A stretch of 64,000 nucleotides of DNA from Haematococcus lacustris (GCA_030144725.1 JASKMD010000021.1:4038825-4102824); one strand, 5' to 3'. Positions 11,877 through 24,460 are shown, counted from the first letter of the stretch. Translations and numbers: made by a program. The notes: generated by a model from the letters alone, not told the origin.

Positions 11877-14800
11877 TCACACAGCAGGCGCTGGGTGCTC
11901 CTGGCTGTTGGCGCTGGCAGCCGCCTTGGCTTGTGCCTCCTGCGGTTGTGCAGCCACAGTCATACGCCTCTCATGCCTCACAGCCACTGTAAACCAGCAT
12001 GCAAAGTGCAAGAAGCAGACAGTGTCTTGGGATCGTTGTTCTGCACTGCCATGCCCACCTCTGCTCACTGGACCTGCCGCTCACCTGCAGGGCCAGCAGG
12101 TTCTGCGGTGCATGGTGCTTAGCATGCGCCACCAGGTACTCCAGGGACTGCATCTCTGTCATGCGGCTGATGGTGCGGTCCTGGGTGGGCAGCAGGCCAG
12201 GCAGCAGATAGCTGCTGTCACAGCCAACAACATCAACATCTTGACATAGCACTTCCCTGCCAGCGTTGCTGCCAAACACAAAGTCATACTGCATGTATTA
12301 CAGTCAGCTGTCAGGTGGCCTGACTTTGGCTGAATGTGAAAGAGCATGTCTTCCTGTGGGGCTCTAAGGGACAGGGTTACAGTGGCAGCAGGGAGCAAGC
12401 TGGCGTGACTTGCTGCAGGCTCACAACCCATGAGGGGCGCTCACCTTGGCAAAGCCCAGGTTGTCGTCCACCACAATGTCAGGTTGCTCCTTAAGGGCCG
12501 GGTTTGCTGCTGCCTCAGCCTGCAAGCCATGTCACATCGCCTCTGATATGACTCACTCTGCTTTCTTGTGAAGCTACTGATGTTGTGCAACTAATATCCT
12601 ATATGTCCATTGTTGTTGATGGCATTCCTACTAGCAAGCCATTCCTTAGAAACGCCACACCAGACAGACATGGCAATGCTTGTTGGTTGCATGCGCCATC
12701 TCATACTCATGCTCCAATGTGCCGCAATTGACCACCTGCACAACCACCAGGTGGGGTGCAAATACCTGCCTGTGTAATGATGTGGGTGAACAGCTCGGAC
12801 GGAGCAACCTCAGCGGAGAACAGCATCTTGACCCTGCAACTCGGCAGCAGCATCCACGCAGCACCAGCCTGCACTCACTGCCCAGACAGCCAGGCGATAT
12901 GTCTAGGCAGTGACCACCCCTTGGCCCACTTCAGCCCCCTTGGACAATGTCCGTCACCCCCTTCTCCCTTTGATCACCCCTTGGCCCCACCTGGCAATGT
13001 CCATGTGGAGGCACAGCCCCTTGCCTGCAGCCTCCCATGACCCTATATCAGCTCCCTGAGGTGCCTGGCCTGGTCATGTGATTGCATATGCCACACACAG
13101 CCCCCTGGCTGTTGACCACCCCCCCTGCGCATGGGTGCTTTTTGTCACAACTTATACAGCCATGGACCATGCGGAGCCATGACCTTAAGGCCATTGGCAA
13201 CTGCACCCCACCCGTTGTGCAGCTGCATGTCTCACACTCCACACCAGGTGTGCCTCCTTCCACCGTGCATTGTCTCGCCCTGCTCTATTGCCAGCCACAT
13301 GGTGGTGCAGCCGCCTCACTTGTGCTCGTACATGATGTCGATGAGGGTGACGAAACGGTATGCTTGGCTGCGCTGCTGCGCTGTGATTAGCGGCAAGCCA
13401 GCAACTGCCAGGGTGTGGAAGCGCTTGGCAAGGGCGATGTAATCTGCAGCAGCCACTGGGCGCCCACACAGGTCCTGGAAGCTGAACCAGGCACAAGGGC
13501 CTGCGCAGGGGAGAGGAGGGTTAGGGTCAGACTGGGTTAGGGTGATGGTTAGGGTTAGGGTCATGGTTAGGGTTAGGGTGATGGTTAGGGTTAGGGTGAT
13601 GGTTAGGGTTAGGGTGATGGTTAGGGTTAGGGTGAGGCTGGCTGTCGCATCGTGGACTTTGGTTTACAAACGACTGGACCTGCTGCAGCGCTTGCTGCAT
13701 TGCGTTCACTGGTGGTGGTCAAAGGCCTGGCTGGCTTAAAACTGGAAGGATCATAAGATCAGGAGGAGCTGGGAGGATTAGAAGATAGGAGTGTCAGGAG
13801 GGTGGCTGGCTGTGCTCATCTATTGGCAGTGGCAATGCCAGTGGTCGTGGCTGTGGCAATGGTGCTTATGGCTAGCACAGGACACTGACCCACACCCCAT
13901 GGCCACTCCTCAACATCCCTCATATCCTCCATATCCCCAATCCCTGTTGCTGATCTGTGCAGCACATCAGCAGTCATCATCCCCACCATGATACATGGCA
14001 TTCGCAGACATTGACACTGCCAGCAGTGCTGCAGCGTGGGGTGTCATCACCATCAGCAGTGGCGGTGGGTACTGATCGCGGCATGTGAGCTGTGCTGCTG
14101 CATGCTGGTCCTCACCTGCTGCCCTGGGCACCTGGATGCTTCGCCCCATCTGCACCTCCACGCTGCAGGGGGCGCTGGGGACAAACTCTGCACTGTCTTC
14201 AAACTCCTCCTGCAGGTCCTGCTCTCTGCAGCCAGGAGCCACCACACCTCCCCTGCCACACACCTGTACCACACCTCACACATTCCACCAGCTCCACAAC
14301 CTGGCACATCGCAGCCTACGACCTACACAAACAACGCAGCCACTACACAGGGCAGATCCTCAGCGATTAGCAGCCGCTACACGTGCCATCATGGCTACAG
14401 CAGCACTTTGATGGGCCTATGCTGCGTCTTTTTAATGCTCTATCTGTACATGGCAAGCAAGCAGTGGGTCTGTCCAATTGCAAAAGGAGCCATGCCCTGA
14501 CCTTGTCAGTGGGTCAGTGAAGTAGAGGCCTTTCTGAGTTGAGGCCAGCTTGCGGTAGTCAGTGGTGGAGGCCATGTCATGTGTTTTGCACTCTGCCTGC
14601 AAGCAACCATGCACTGGTTGGTTTGCCAACTCCTTGGCAGCCATGTTTTCCTACCCCAGACACGCAAAACCTGACACTGATGTCCCTGCCTCAGCCACGT
14701 GGCTGCAGCCAGCTGCTCACATTTCTTGCATCCTCATGGCACACAGCAAGCGCACCATCATGGCAAAGCCATGACCTGAGAAGCTTCCAGTGCTGCATGC

Positions 14801-16879
14801 ATGCATGCGTGCTGCACCCACATCTACATTGCCCAGTCAAGCCGCCAGCTGGCCATTGCCGTTCACTGCCACAGTGCTGCTGGTGGTGACAGCGGTTGCT
14901 GGCTGCGCCCACCTTCAGGCGGTGGATGAAGGGCATGAACAGGTTGCGCTGCAGCCCGCCCTCGTACAACTTGTCAGGGGGCCTGTTGCTGGTGGCCACC
15001 AGCACCAGCGAGCGGTCCCACAACCGGCCAAACAACCGGTTCAAGATCATGGCATCTGCCACGTCCGTCACAAAGAACTCGTCAAGAGCCAACACGTGTG
15101 CTGACTGCATGCAACAGCATACGGTGCAAGCAGACTGGAGCTTCATAACCAGTGAGTGTAGCTTCCATGCACATGGTTTGCACGCAAGAGGCTTGGCGGT
15201 GAGCCCACATCCTCCCAGATGAGAGTGTTGGGCTGCCCGCACGAAGCTCTGGCCGCAGGAGAGCAGGAGCAGCACTAAGGATGCTCAAGAAGGTGGAAGG
15301 CAGGCAGGCAGCAGCAGGTAGGCAATCTTGGGCTTGGGGTGCTTCCGCTCATTGCCCAGCACAACTGTTGCCCCAAGCACATCACTCCTCCAGCCTGCTC
15401 AACATGCCTGTTTTGGCTACCTTGGCAATGGAGTCAGCAACCCTCAGCAGCGGGTCGGTGTCGCCCTTGTACTTGCGCAGCTTCATGTGCACGTCCAGCA
15501 TGAAATCATGGAAGTGGGTGCGCAGCACCTGGGGAGCAGCCAGGCCACAGCTCAGCTGAGTCAGAGCTCAATGGTGTGACCTCCCTGCCTAGCAGATGAG
15601 TGAGCAATGATGATGACCACGGTGGTGTTAGTGCTGCTGGTTACCCTGATGCTGATGCTCATCACTAAGGCACACCCAGTCAGACGTATACTCTCGGTGC
15701 ATATCATGCATGCACCCCTGGCATGTGGAGGGTGTGAGATGAGAAAATGTAATCGGTGCCAATACACTCCCAGGGCTGCAATGTTGCACCCTGCCACCCA
15801 CCCTACACATTGCATGAGCTGCCAGATCTTCATGTGACATGCAATGGCATCACGGCGCTCAGACAGCAAATGGTTGGCCGCACTCCAGTTGGTTTGCGAC
15901 GTGATGGACGATCCTAAGCTCAGGTCAGGTCAGGTCACCACGTCAATAGGGCTACTCAGTCCCTGTGATGTCCTCAAATAAGAAACGCAAGCGCGCTGAA
16001 CAGGCAGTTCCGGCACTCAGGCAGTGCCCTCCCCACCTTGTAGTCTGGAGGGGAGGACGCCACAAAGACATCCATGAGCATGGTCTTCCCCACACCCACG
16101 CCGCCGTACATGTACAACCCCTTCACATGCGCATGCGCCTTGTGATGGCGCCCGGCTCCATGGCTGGAGCGATGCCCCCCCACAATCAAGTTGCTGATGC
16201 CCTCCCAGAACCCCCCTCTGGCCTTGCTGCTGCTGCTGCTGCTGCTGCTGGGGGGGTGAGGGCGGTGGGAGGAGGCCATCGAGTCAACCATAGTCAGCCC
16301 AGACGGCGGGTGGCTTCGTGGCTTTGTGGGGTGCTTGGCAGCCGTCACAGCCAGTGCATCGTACAGCTCCTGCAGGCAACAGCCAGGTCTGTGGTGTAGC
16401 TGTTGAACGGCAGCAGCGCTGTGCCTGCTGCTGGTGTCTCGAAGTGCAGTCCAGGTCCTGCTTCGTGCAGGTGGGGAGAGAGCACATCTGGCAGCACATC
16501 TGGCAGCATGGCTGGGCAGCATGGCTGGGCATGTGGAGGGAGCGGCACGTTGGGTAGCAAGGCAGCCACTGCATACCTGCAGCATTTGGACTGTCAGCTC
16601 TTGCCTTGGGTCAGGACGGTACAGGCCTGCCTCCCGGCCACGCCAGTACAAAGCTGCAGGCCCCTGCTGCGATAAGGCAGGCTGAGCGGGCATCCCAACG
16701 GCGGCCAAAGCTGCAGGCAGGGCTTGCGGCCCAAGCGCGCTGCTGCTTACGATGTCGCTTTGACCTAGTGTGTGTGCATGCACACCCTGGGTGTACACAT
16801 GCTGCTGGGGCGCAGTCTTGGCTGCTTGGGCTGTGGACGACTGATGTCGCAGCAGGTTTAGAGGCAAACCTGCGGTCAT
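11877..16879 (-). CDS. AFG1/LACE1-like mitochondrial AAA ATPase, multi-exon
   Basis: Likely exons: 16879-16577, about 16430-16044, 15533-15415, about 15105-14913, 14601-14505, about 14230-14117, 13502-13320, 12833-12770, 12519-12445, 12180-12085, and a final exon ending 11877. The N-terminus ([15 protein letters not shown]) looks like a mitochondrial presequence. Walker A is [15 protein letters not shown]; the next exon has [11 protein letters not shown]. Walker B and following is [18 protein letters not shown], then [19 protein letters not shown]. Later blocks [23 protein letters not shown] and [16 protein letters not shown] are the AFG1 C-terminal signatures. AFG1 proteins act in mitochondrial protein quality control. 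The terminal exon phase is not resolved and some exon starts are uncertain. A TGTAA word lies about 150 bp past the stop. Intron 7 carries telomere-like repeats. Confidence 0.85.
13519..13636 (+). repeat. Interstitial TTAGGG-type tandem repeat
   Basis: An 18-bp unit made of two TTAGGG hexamers plus GTGATGG is repeated about five times inside an AFG1 intron. Smaller TTAGGG clusters occur at 31069-31085, 35895-35985, 41436-41470 (complement) and 52085-52115. Confidence 0.85.
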
Positions 16880-17562
16880 GGGCTGGGTTTAGGCTAGCAA
16901 TGGGCTACGGAACGCTCAGAGCGCTGAACAGAGGCTCACCTGCACAGCCTACACTTTTGATGAGACCCCTGTGTGCAAGCTGCGCACGCCCCGGCAAAGT
17001 GCAGGCTGATGATCCAGCCGACGGCGCAGCGTGTCTGTTACTTTGGTCGCTAAGGCATTTCCAAATGGTGCAGGGGGGCTCCCGAGGGAAGGAACAAGAG
17101 GCTGCCGGGAGGAATAACAAGTCTGCGACAGGGCCCGAGGCGTGCGAAATGACTGCTGTTTCAAGACGCTTGGGTGTACAGCAGCACGATCAGGAGTCGC
17201 GCCCACCAATAAGTGCGCGTCCTTGGGCCAGTCCTTGAGCTGCGGCAGCGGCTGCAGCCTTATTCATCCGCAGCAAGCTTGGACCTCAGTTCAGTTCCGG
17301 CACCGCTGGCAAAAGCGGGCTGCGGTAAATCACGTTAAGATATCACCTCATAACATCAGCTCATGCCAAGATATGCAATGGGAAGTGCCTTGCGTCTCGC
17401 CTGCTACGTCGAAAAGTTTTGATGGCTTGTAAACATTTTCTCTAATGTTTGAACCCCATGTCTCAGCTCGCTTCCATCCTTTCCTCCCTCCCTTCCGTCT
17501 GGTAATCCAGAGGGACAAACTTATAGACAAATAAGAAACGAACAGTTGCCGTATGACTGAAC

Positions 17563-17622
17563 AGCATGGCTACAACAGAGCACTAAAGCAACATTGCTTT
17601 AGTGCTCTGTTGTAGCCATGCT
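17563..17622. repeat. Perfect 29-bp inverted repeat with 2-nt spacer
   Basis: The left arm is 17563-17591, the spacer is CA, and the right arm is 17594-17622. The arms are exactly complementary with no mismatch. A transcript would form a 29-bp hairpin. No TA or other clear target duplication surrounds it. Confidence 0.9.
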
Positions 17623-17839
17623 TGGATTACATGGTTGTAGTCAAGTGACGAGACTGTATCAGTGTTGGTGACATTTAGGTGCCCCTGAGTAATCGAAAAC
17701 CTACCCCTGGTAGTGAAAACGACACCGCGGCTCAGCCACATGGTTTCTATCTATGTGTCGCACATCCCCTGATAGACAACTCTGTCAGCTACGCGGTGCA
17801 ATGTGTCTAATTAAACCACAGTGAAGTGTGCTGACCGCA

Positions 17840-18040
17840 AAAGCGTCGCGAATGCTCGCACTCAAACTCATGCTTGTTTTGGTCATGCGGGCCTCGCCGC
17901 AACCGACCGCCGCGACCGACCTGGCCAGGAGCATCTGCGCACAGTCAGGTTCAGTCGCCGCAGTAAAAGCGATTCACATGACATGCCAAACCGATGGAAC
18001 AGGGCCCTTCCACACACGCACGGAAACACACAAGGCTGGA
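17840..18040 (+). repeat. REP-A dispersed repeat, block 1 (copy 1)
   Basis: The sequence around CATGCGGGCCTCGCCGC through CAGTCGCCGCAGT matches the reverse complement of about 61065-60885. With block 2 (20600-21117) it forms one dispersed repeat present twice in opposite orientation. Confidence 0.65.
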
Positions 18041-18320
18041 GCGATACTTGACCCCTGCTGGTCCTGCAGCTGCATCCGTGACTAGTCTTGTTGCTACATC
18101 AGTTGCTGGCCCTGCAGCTGCATCATCGGGCATACTAGCTGCCACTCTGATGTCACCTAGCCGATGTCACCTAGCCGTGCTTCTTGCATGTGCAGCCAAA
18201 CTGAATCAGCATTGCTTGGCCTTGCCCAACCCTGCCGTGCACCATGTGCTTACCATCACCACCTCCCAATATCTACACCCCATCCCAGCCCCACCATCAT
18301 CCCAGCCCCACCATCACCTA

Positions 18321-20570
18321 GCCCAGCCCAGCCCAGCCCAGCCCAGCCCAGCCCAGCCCAGCCCAGCCCAGCCCAGCCCAGCCCAGCCCAGCCCAGCCCA
18401 GCCCAGCCCAGCCCAGCCCAGCCCAGCCCAGCCCAGCCCAGCCCAGCCCAGCCCAGCCCAGCCCAGCCCAGCCCAGCCCAGCCCAGCCCAGCCCAGCCCA
18501 GCCCAGCCCAGCCCAGCCCAGCCCAGCCCAGCCCAGCCCAGCCCAGCCCAGCCCAGCCCAGCCCAGCCCAGCCCAGCCCAGCCCAGCCCAGCCCAGCCCA
18601 GCCCAGCCCAGCCCAGCCCAGCCCAGCCCAGCCCAGCCCAGCCCAGCCCAGCCCAGCCCAGCCCAGCCCAGCCCAGCCCAGCCCAGCCCAGCCCAGCCCA
18701 GCCCAGCCCAGCCCAGCCCAGCCCAGCCCAGCCCAGCCCAGCCCAGCCCAGCCCAGCCCAGCCCAGCCCAGCCCAGCCCAGCCCAGCCCAGCCCAGCCCA
18801 GCCCAGCCCAGCCCAGCCCAGCCCAGCCCAGCCCAGCCCAGCCCAGCCCAGCCCAGCCCAGCCCAGCCCAGCCCAGCCCAGCCCAGCCCAGCCCAGCCCA
18901 GCCCAGCCCAGCCCAGCCCAGCCCAGCCCAGCCCAGCCCAGCCCAGCCCAGCCCAGCCCAGCCCAGCCCAGCCCAGCCCAGCCCAGCCCAGCCCAGCCCA
19001 GCCCAGCCCAGCCCAGCCCAGCCCAGCCCAGCCCAGCCCAGCCCAGCCCAGCCCAGCCCAGCCCAGCCCAGCCCAGCCCAGCCCAGCCCAGCCCAGCCCA
19101 GCCCAGCCCAGCCCAGCCCAGCCCAGCCCAGCCCAGCCCAGCCCAGCCCAGCCCAGCCCAGCCCAGCCCAGCCCAGCCCAGCCCAGCCCAGCCCAGCCCA
19201 GCCCAGCCCAGCCCAGCCCAGCCCAGCCCAGCCCAGCCCAGCCCAGCCCAGCCCAGCCCAGCCCAGCCCAGCCCAGCCCAGCCCAGCCCAGCCCAGCCCA
19301 GCCCAGCCCAGCCCAGCCCAGCCCAGCCCAGCCCAGCCCAGCCCAGCCCAGCCCAGCCCAGCCCAGCCCAGCCCAGCCCAGCCCAGCCCAGCCCAGCCCA
19401 GCCCAGCCCAGCCCAGCCCAGCCCAGCCCAGCCCAGCCCAGCCCAGCCCAGCCCAGCCCAGCCCAGCCCAGCCCAGCCCAGCCCAGCCCAGCCCAGCCCA
19501 GCCCAGCCCAGCCCAGCCCAGCCCAGCCCAGCCCAGCCCAGCCCAGCCCAGCCCAGCCCAGCCCAGCCCAGCCCAGCCCAGCCCAGCCCAGCCCAGCCCA
19601 GCCCAGCCCAGCCCAGCCCAGCCCAGCCCAGCCCAGCCCAGCCCAGCCCAGCCCAGCCCAGCCCAGCCCAGCCCAGCCCAGCCCAGCCCAGCCCAGCCCA
19701 GCCCAGCCCAGCCCAGCCCAGCCCAGCCCAGCCCAGCCCAGCCCAGCCCAGCCCAGCCCAGCCCAGCCCAGCCCAGCCCAGCCCAGCCCAGCCCAGCCCA
19801 GCCCAGCCCAGCCCAGCCCAGCCCAGCCCAGCCCAGCCCAGCCCAGCCCAGCCCAGCCCAGCCCAGCCCAGCCCAGCCCAGCCCAGCCCAGCCCAGCCCA
19901 GCCCAGCCCAGCCCAGCCCAGCCCAGCCCAGCCCAGCCCAGCCCAGCCCAGCCCAGCCCAGCCCAGCCCAGCCCAGCCCAGCCCAGCCCAGCCCAGCCCA
20001 GCCCAGCCCAGCCCAGCCCAGCCCAGCCCAGCCCAGCCCAGCCCAGCCCAGCCCAGCCCAGCCCAGCCCAGCCCAGCCCAGCCCAGCCCAGCCCAGCCCA
20101 GCCCAGCCCAGCCCAGCCCAGCCCAGCCCAGCCCAGCCCAGCCCAGCCCAGCCCAGCCCAGCCCAGCCCAGCCCAGCCCAGCCCAGCCCAGCCCAGCCCA
20201 GCCCAGCCCAGCCCAGCCCAGCCCAGCCCAGCCCAGCCCAGCCCAGCCCAGCCCAGCCCAGCCCAGCCCAGCCCAGCCCAGCCCAGCCCAGCCCAGCCCA
20301 GCCCAGCCCAGCCCAGCCCAGCCCAGCCCAGCCCAGCCCAGCCCAGCCCAGCCCAGCCCAGCCCAGCCCAGCCCAGCCCAGCCCAGCCCAGCCCAGCCCA
20401 GCCCAGCCCAGCCCAGCCCAGCCCAGCCCAGCCCAGCCCAGCCCAGCCCAGCCCAGCCCAGCCCAGCCCAGCCCAGCCCAGCCCAGCCCAGCCCAGCCCA
20501 GCCCAGCCCAGCCCAGCCCAGCCCAGCCCAGCCCAGCCCAGCCCAGCCCAGCCCAGCCCAGCCCAGCCCA
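18321..20570. repeat. GCCCA pentanucleotide satellite, 2,250 bp (450 units)
   Basis: The array is an uninterrupted run of GCCCA without a single visible variant. All six frames stay open because 5-bp units repeat as 5 residues (for example Pro-Ser-Pro-Ala-Gln), which creates spurious ORFs of over 800 codons. The complement is (GGGCT)n, the same unit that begins the 62.3-kb array. Confidence 0.97.
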
Positions 20571-20599
20571 GGTTCGTTGCCGCATGTAGGAGTGGGAGG

Positions 20600-21117
20600 G
20601 GGTGAAAAGGCAGTGCGGGGGGTGGAATGGCAGTGAGGGGGCTGGGAGGGGGTGGGAGGGGGTGTGGGAGGGCGGGGCTGGGGCTGGGAGGGGGTGGGAG
20701 GAGGTGGGAAGGCTATGCTGGGCCTGGGAGGGGGTGGGGATGTGAGGGGGGTGCAAGGGGGTGCGAGGGGGCAGGGTTCGGGCGGGAGTCATTTCCAGCA
20801 GGCCTTATTGATGAAACGCCGTGCCTTCTTCTTCAGCGGCTACGTCGTTGAGTAACGATCAAGAAATGACTTGAAACTCTGGCTGGCTTGAGGGAAACGC
20901 ACCTCGCTGCAATGTCGAGTCATTACTTGCCCAACGATGGTCCTCCGACACCGCCTGCACCAATAAAAAGCTTGCGGAGCGAGCCTGGCGGGCTGAAATG
21001 TGATTGTGCTTCCTGCTTGATGCCAGGCGCAGTTCACTTGTAGATGCCGCTTCACTCTACTAGTACAATCGGCAGTGAGCAGTTGAGGTGTTTCCCCGTT
21101 CGCTTGCGCCGGCATGG
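20600..21117 (+). repeat. REP-A dispersed repeat, block 2 (copy 1), interrupted by the KDZ element
   Basis: A G-rich stretch (20600-20780, GGGAGGGGGTGGGAGG-like) and a unique-looking stretch (20870-21117) match the reverse complement of about 60200-59600. The match resumes after the transposon at 27187-27295, paired with 59600-59475. This shows the KDZ-like element landed inside REP-A. No coding function is recognised. Confidence 0.7.
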
Positions 21118-21353
21118 TCTCGAACAATCAAGTCTCCCGGTAAAAGTTCCCCCTGTACGGGGGAAGTTTGTTGCCTGTAGATGGGGGAAGTTTTAAATTG
21201 CCCAACCGCGCTACTGGACAAGCACGAGCGACTAGCAACCCATACTACGGCTTGCTGGGCTCCTCCGCATGCTTTGACGCGCAACCTTGACGGCCCAGAG
21301 GTGGTTAGGGGCGGGCGGTTACTGCCCAGCAAACGCAGCCCAACACCCTCCTG

Positions 21354-22266
21354 ATGGACCGTTCTTATTTCGATAAGCTCAAGCGCGCAGCCCAAAAGGG
21401 ACTTGCCAGGGGAGCGGTCACAGGGGCCGAGCCGCAGCCCGAGCCGCAGCATAAGCGGCAAGCCAAGAGGACAGGCCACCCCCCCCCCCAACACCCAAAA
21501 GTAGCGACGGACACAGATGCAGTGCCAGGCGAACTGCAGGAGGAACCGCAGCAGGAGCAGCACCTGCGTTCTGCAGCTTCTCTGCCTTGGCAGGAGCGCA
21601 GGGAGCGGTCAGATGCCGCTGCCCGTTCCAATTCGAATTTGGCAGCCCTGCAGTCAGTTATTCAAACAGCTATCAGCGAGGATTGGCAGCACCATGCTTG
21701 TGCCTCTGGGGCAACTAGACTAGAAGATCCCCCCCCTAAGCCACTTCAGGTGATGCAGGTGGAGTACATCAGCATGCAGGACCGCTTTAAGCTGATGCTC
21801 CCTTGCTATGAGTGCGCTTCATGCAATCAGTCGATCAGTCCCAACCCTCATTCTTCTGCTGGCCTAGCAGCCATGATGTGAGAGTTTTGCGCTCCTATGC
21901 CCGGATGCAAGGGTGTGGTGTCTCCATGGAAGGTCAGCCATCGCTAGTCACCTGTAGACTGCGCCATGCGCCACCCATGCGTACAAGTGTGTTTGTGTGT
22001 GCTGTCATGTGGCCTTCCTGGAGGCCCTCAACGCCGCACACCATCCTTTGGCCTTGTACCCACCTCAGCAGATCAGAACAGACAGCTTCAGCCAGGCATT
22101 CTTTGCCTGACCGGCTCCTCTCCATGCCAAGTTGCCATCCATGTTGCAACAGCGCTCGGACCTACAGGCCTAACTCCCCAGCGGAGCATTCGGTGACTGT
22201 CCCATCTGTGCGCTCGTCCCAAGTAAGTGGTCGCATGCATCTGCTGCCATGCAGGAGCTGTGTGTG

Positions 22267-22309
<43 letters not shown>

Positions 22310-23641
22310 ACGGCAATGGGTGTGTATGTGTGTGCGTGTGTGTGTGTGCATGCTGCAGGTGTGCCACAAGATGGCTACGTGCATTGTGTTGCTGGCGATG
22401 CTTGCAACAAGCCCAGCAGCTATGCCGGTGTGGCCAAGGCCACCTGTGACCTAGAGCAGCACACAGATACCTACCTGGATCGTTCAGGGTTGGAGGGCGC
22501 AGTGCAACAGGTGCATGGCAGTGGGCAACTCAGTCTGTCTGGTGCATTTGCAGCGGCCAGAGCTACAACAGAGGCACCAGGAGCTGGAGCAGACGCAGCG
22601 GTAGTAGCAGCAAGATTGGCAGGCGTGGACAGTGAGGCACATGACAGCTCAACCTCGCTGTCCTGTTCCAGGCCTGAGACCAGCAACATAACAGCCCGCC
22701 AGCCTTGTGCAGTGCATGGTGTGGTTGGCTTTGTGTGCTGCCATGGCGTGCCGCTACTAGCGCTGTACTGCAACATGCGCACAGCGGAGCAGTTTGTGTA
22801 CTACCTCCTGGCCGTGGCGCTGCTGTTGCGTCAGTGCTGCGGCATGCTGCACGTGTCGCATCTCTACATTGACTTTGCCTGCCAGTTCCAGGTAGGTTGT
22901 GCGCCATGAGGCAGCAGCCATAGCTGCCTTTAAGGACAGCCACCTCACCCCTATAAGACGTCACATGGTCAGCCAGAAGATTCATGGAAGGTACGTCAAT
23001 AGCAAACGTGCCACAACTGTGGCTTGGCTAATGCTATTGGATTGCTCGGTGCTTTGTGGTGCCGCAGTGGGCCAGCGGCAAGGGTCAGGCCCCACCTGGC
23101 TGCCCTCCATCTCGCTGTCAGCAAACATGGCTCAGCTGCAGCTAAGGGGGGTACGAGGGCCCCACGAGCAGCGCATGGCAGCTGCCAAGTTGAAGTGCAT
23201 GGAGCTCGAGACAGCACATGCCCCTGAGAAGGAGACGCACCTTGGCAGTGCTGAGGGTGAGAGCCCTCTCATTGCACGAGGCCTGGTGCTCCTGGTCGAA
23301 GGTCAAATTACAAGGTGTGTGTGGCATGGCAAGGGTGCAGAGTATGCAGAGTGTTCAGGGTGAGGTGTGGCACAGTTGGTTCAGCGCGGTGTGTTGTAGG
23401 TACCGTACCCAGGTGGAGCAGCTCACCAACGATGTGCATGAGCTGGGGTTGCAACGCGACCATATGGGCCAGAGCGACAAGGCACGCGCGCAGCAAGCAA
23501 CGTCATCAAGGCAAAGCTTAGGCTCAGCTTCTCAAAGAGGCAGCACTCTACCAGGCGCTAGGGAGTGGTGAGTATGCAGCAGCTGTCAGCATGACAGAGG
23601 AGCAGCTTCAGGCCATGGTGAGGGGTGAGCCAGCTCCATGA
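21354..23641 (+). CDS. KDZ-like transposase gene (multi-exon, probably decayed)
   Basis: The first exon starts MDRSYFDKLKRAAQKGLARG inside the left inverted repeat and carries LPCYECASCN near 21800. Later plus-strand segments are GYVHCVAGDACNKPSSYAG (about 22367-22425), HGVVGFVCCHGVPLLALYCN, YYLLAVALLLRQCCGML and YIDFACQFQ (22715-22890). A Lys/Arg-rich helical C-terminus follows (QVEQLTNDVHELGLQRD, about 23405), with a stop at 23639-23641. The order CxC cluster, D-x-N-like block, CHG block, Y-[ID]-x-ACQ block and coiled-coil tail is what KDZ transposases show. The expected D-A-N is read as DACN, and frames switch without good introns, so this copy may be inactive. Exon borders were not all resolved. 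Confidence 0.55.
22269..22309. repeat. (ATC)n microsatellite
   Basis: About 14 consecutive ATC/CAT triplets inside the KDZ-like gene, followed by a GT-rich run to 22350. Confidence 0.95.
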
Positions 23642-23714
23642 GCTGAGGCCTCCACAGCAACCCCCTACGGCAAGCTGCTGCACTATGGGCGGCAGCTGCA
23701 CCATTTGCACTTAT

Positions 23715-23775
23715 CATTCCCTTGTACCATATGTAACACCCTTGTAAATCCTTGTAACATGGTGGTCATGTAATG
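23715..23775 (+). terminator. Cluster of TGTAA polyadenylation words
   Basis: Four TGTAA words occur within about 60 bp, 80-130 bp past the KDZ-like stop. TGTAA is the usual polyadenylation signal in Chlamydomonadales, so this is the likely transcript end. Confidence 0.6.
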
Positions 23776-24101
23776 CTATCCAACCAACCGCTGTGATCGC
23801 TAACCGTTGAGAGCTGACCTATCTAGACTTCATTCCAGAGTCACCCGGTCCCAACCTCTACATACCATGTATGTAACCAGCCGCACCCCTAGGTGCCTAG
23901 CTCCTAATTGGAGTAGTAGATAGGAATGGCCGCGATCAAGTTTAAAACCTGTAGCCTAAACACTGTTAGCACCGCCTTGCCTCCTAAGCTTGATCTCTAG
24001 CTAGCTCAGCCCATCCTAACCTATCACTGCTAGGCCATCCCATCCCATCCCTAGCCATCCCATCCCATCCCTAGCTAGTCCAGCCCAGCCCATCCTAACC
24101 T

Positions 24102-24460
24102 ATCACTGCCAGGCCTGCACTTGCTAAGCATGACCGTGATGCATACATGCATAGGGGGTATGTAGCAGGTGGCTACCACGTTTGCAGCATTAGCGCATCA
24201 CCGCGTGGTGGTGTTGTCCATACAAGGGGCATGTGGCGCACCACACCCTAGCATGTGGCTGGATCTGGTGAGCCTCCACTATAGGTACCATCCGTAGTCA
24301 GGCTAGCTGTGACACATTGGGTGTGGATCACTGCCAGGCCTGCACTTGCTACGCATGACCGTGATGCATACATGCAGAGGGGATATGTAGCAGGTGGCTA
24401 CCACGTTTGCGGCCTTAGCGCATCACCGCGTAGTGGTGGTGTCCATACAAGCGGCGTAGG
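24102..24460 (+). repeat. Direct duplication of about 130 bp
   Basis: The unit 24102-24232 returns at 24330-24460 with a few changes (shared CACTGCCAGGCCTGCACTTG and CACCGCGT). The intervening 100 bp differ. From 23776 to 24101 there are CCCAT/TAGC-rich short repeats and no gene. Confidence 0.85.

Larger units (their letters stand above)
16880..18320. other. Upstream of AFG1; no gene recognised
   Basis: The region holds the presumed AFG1 promoter (minus strand), a perfect palindrome at 17563-17622, and a REP-A block at about 17840-18040. Open frames at 16606-17432 have no recognisable motif. Confidence 0.4.

Noticed and set aside
18164..20792. Open frames of over 800 codons (Pro-Ser-Pro-Ala-Gln and Trp-Ala-Gly-Leu-Gly repeats)
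   Set aside because: They are translations of the GCCCA satellite, open in all frames because the unit is 5 bp. No non-repeat domain or splice logic supports a gene.
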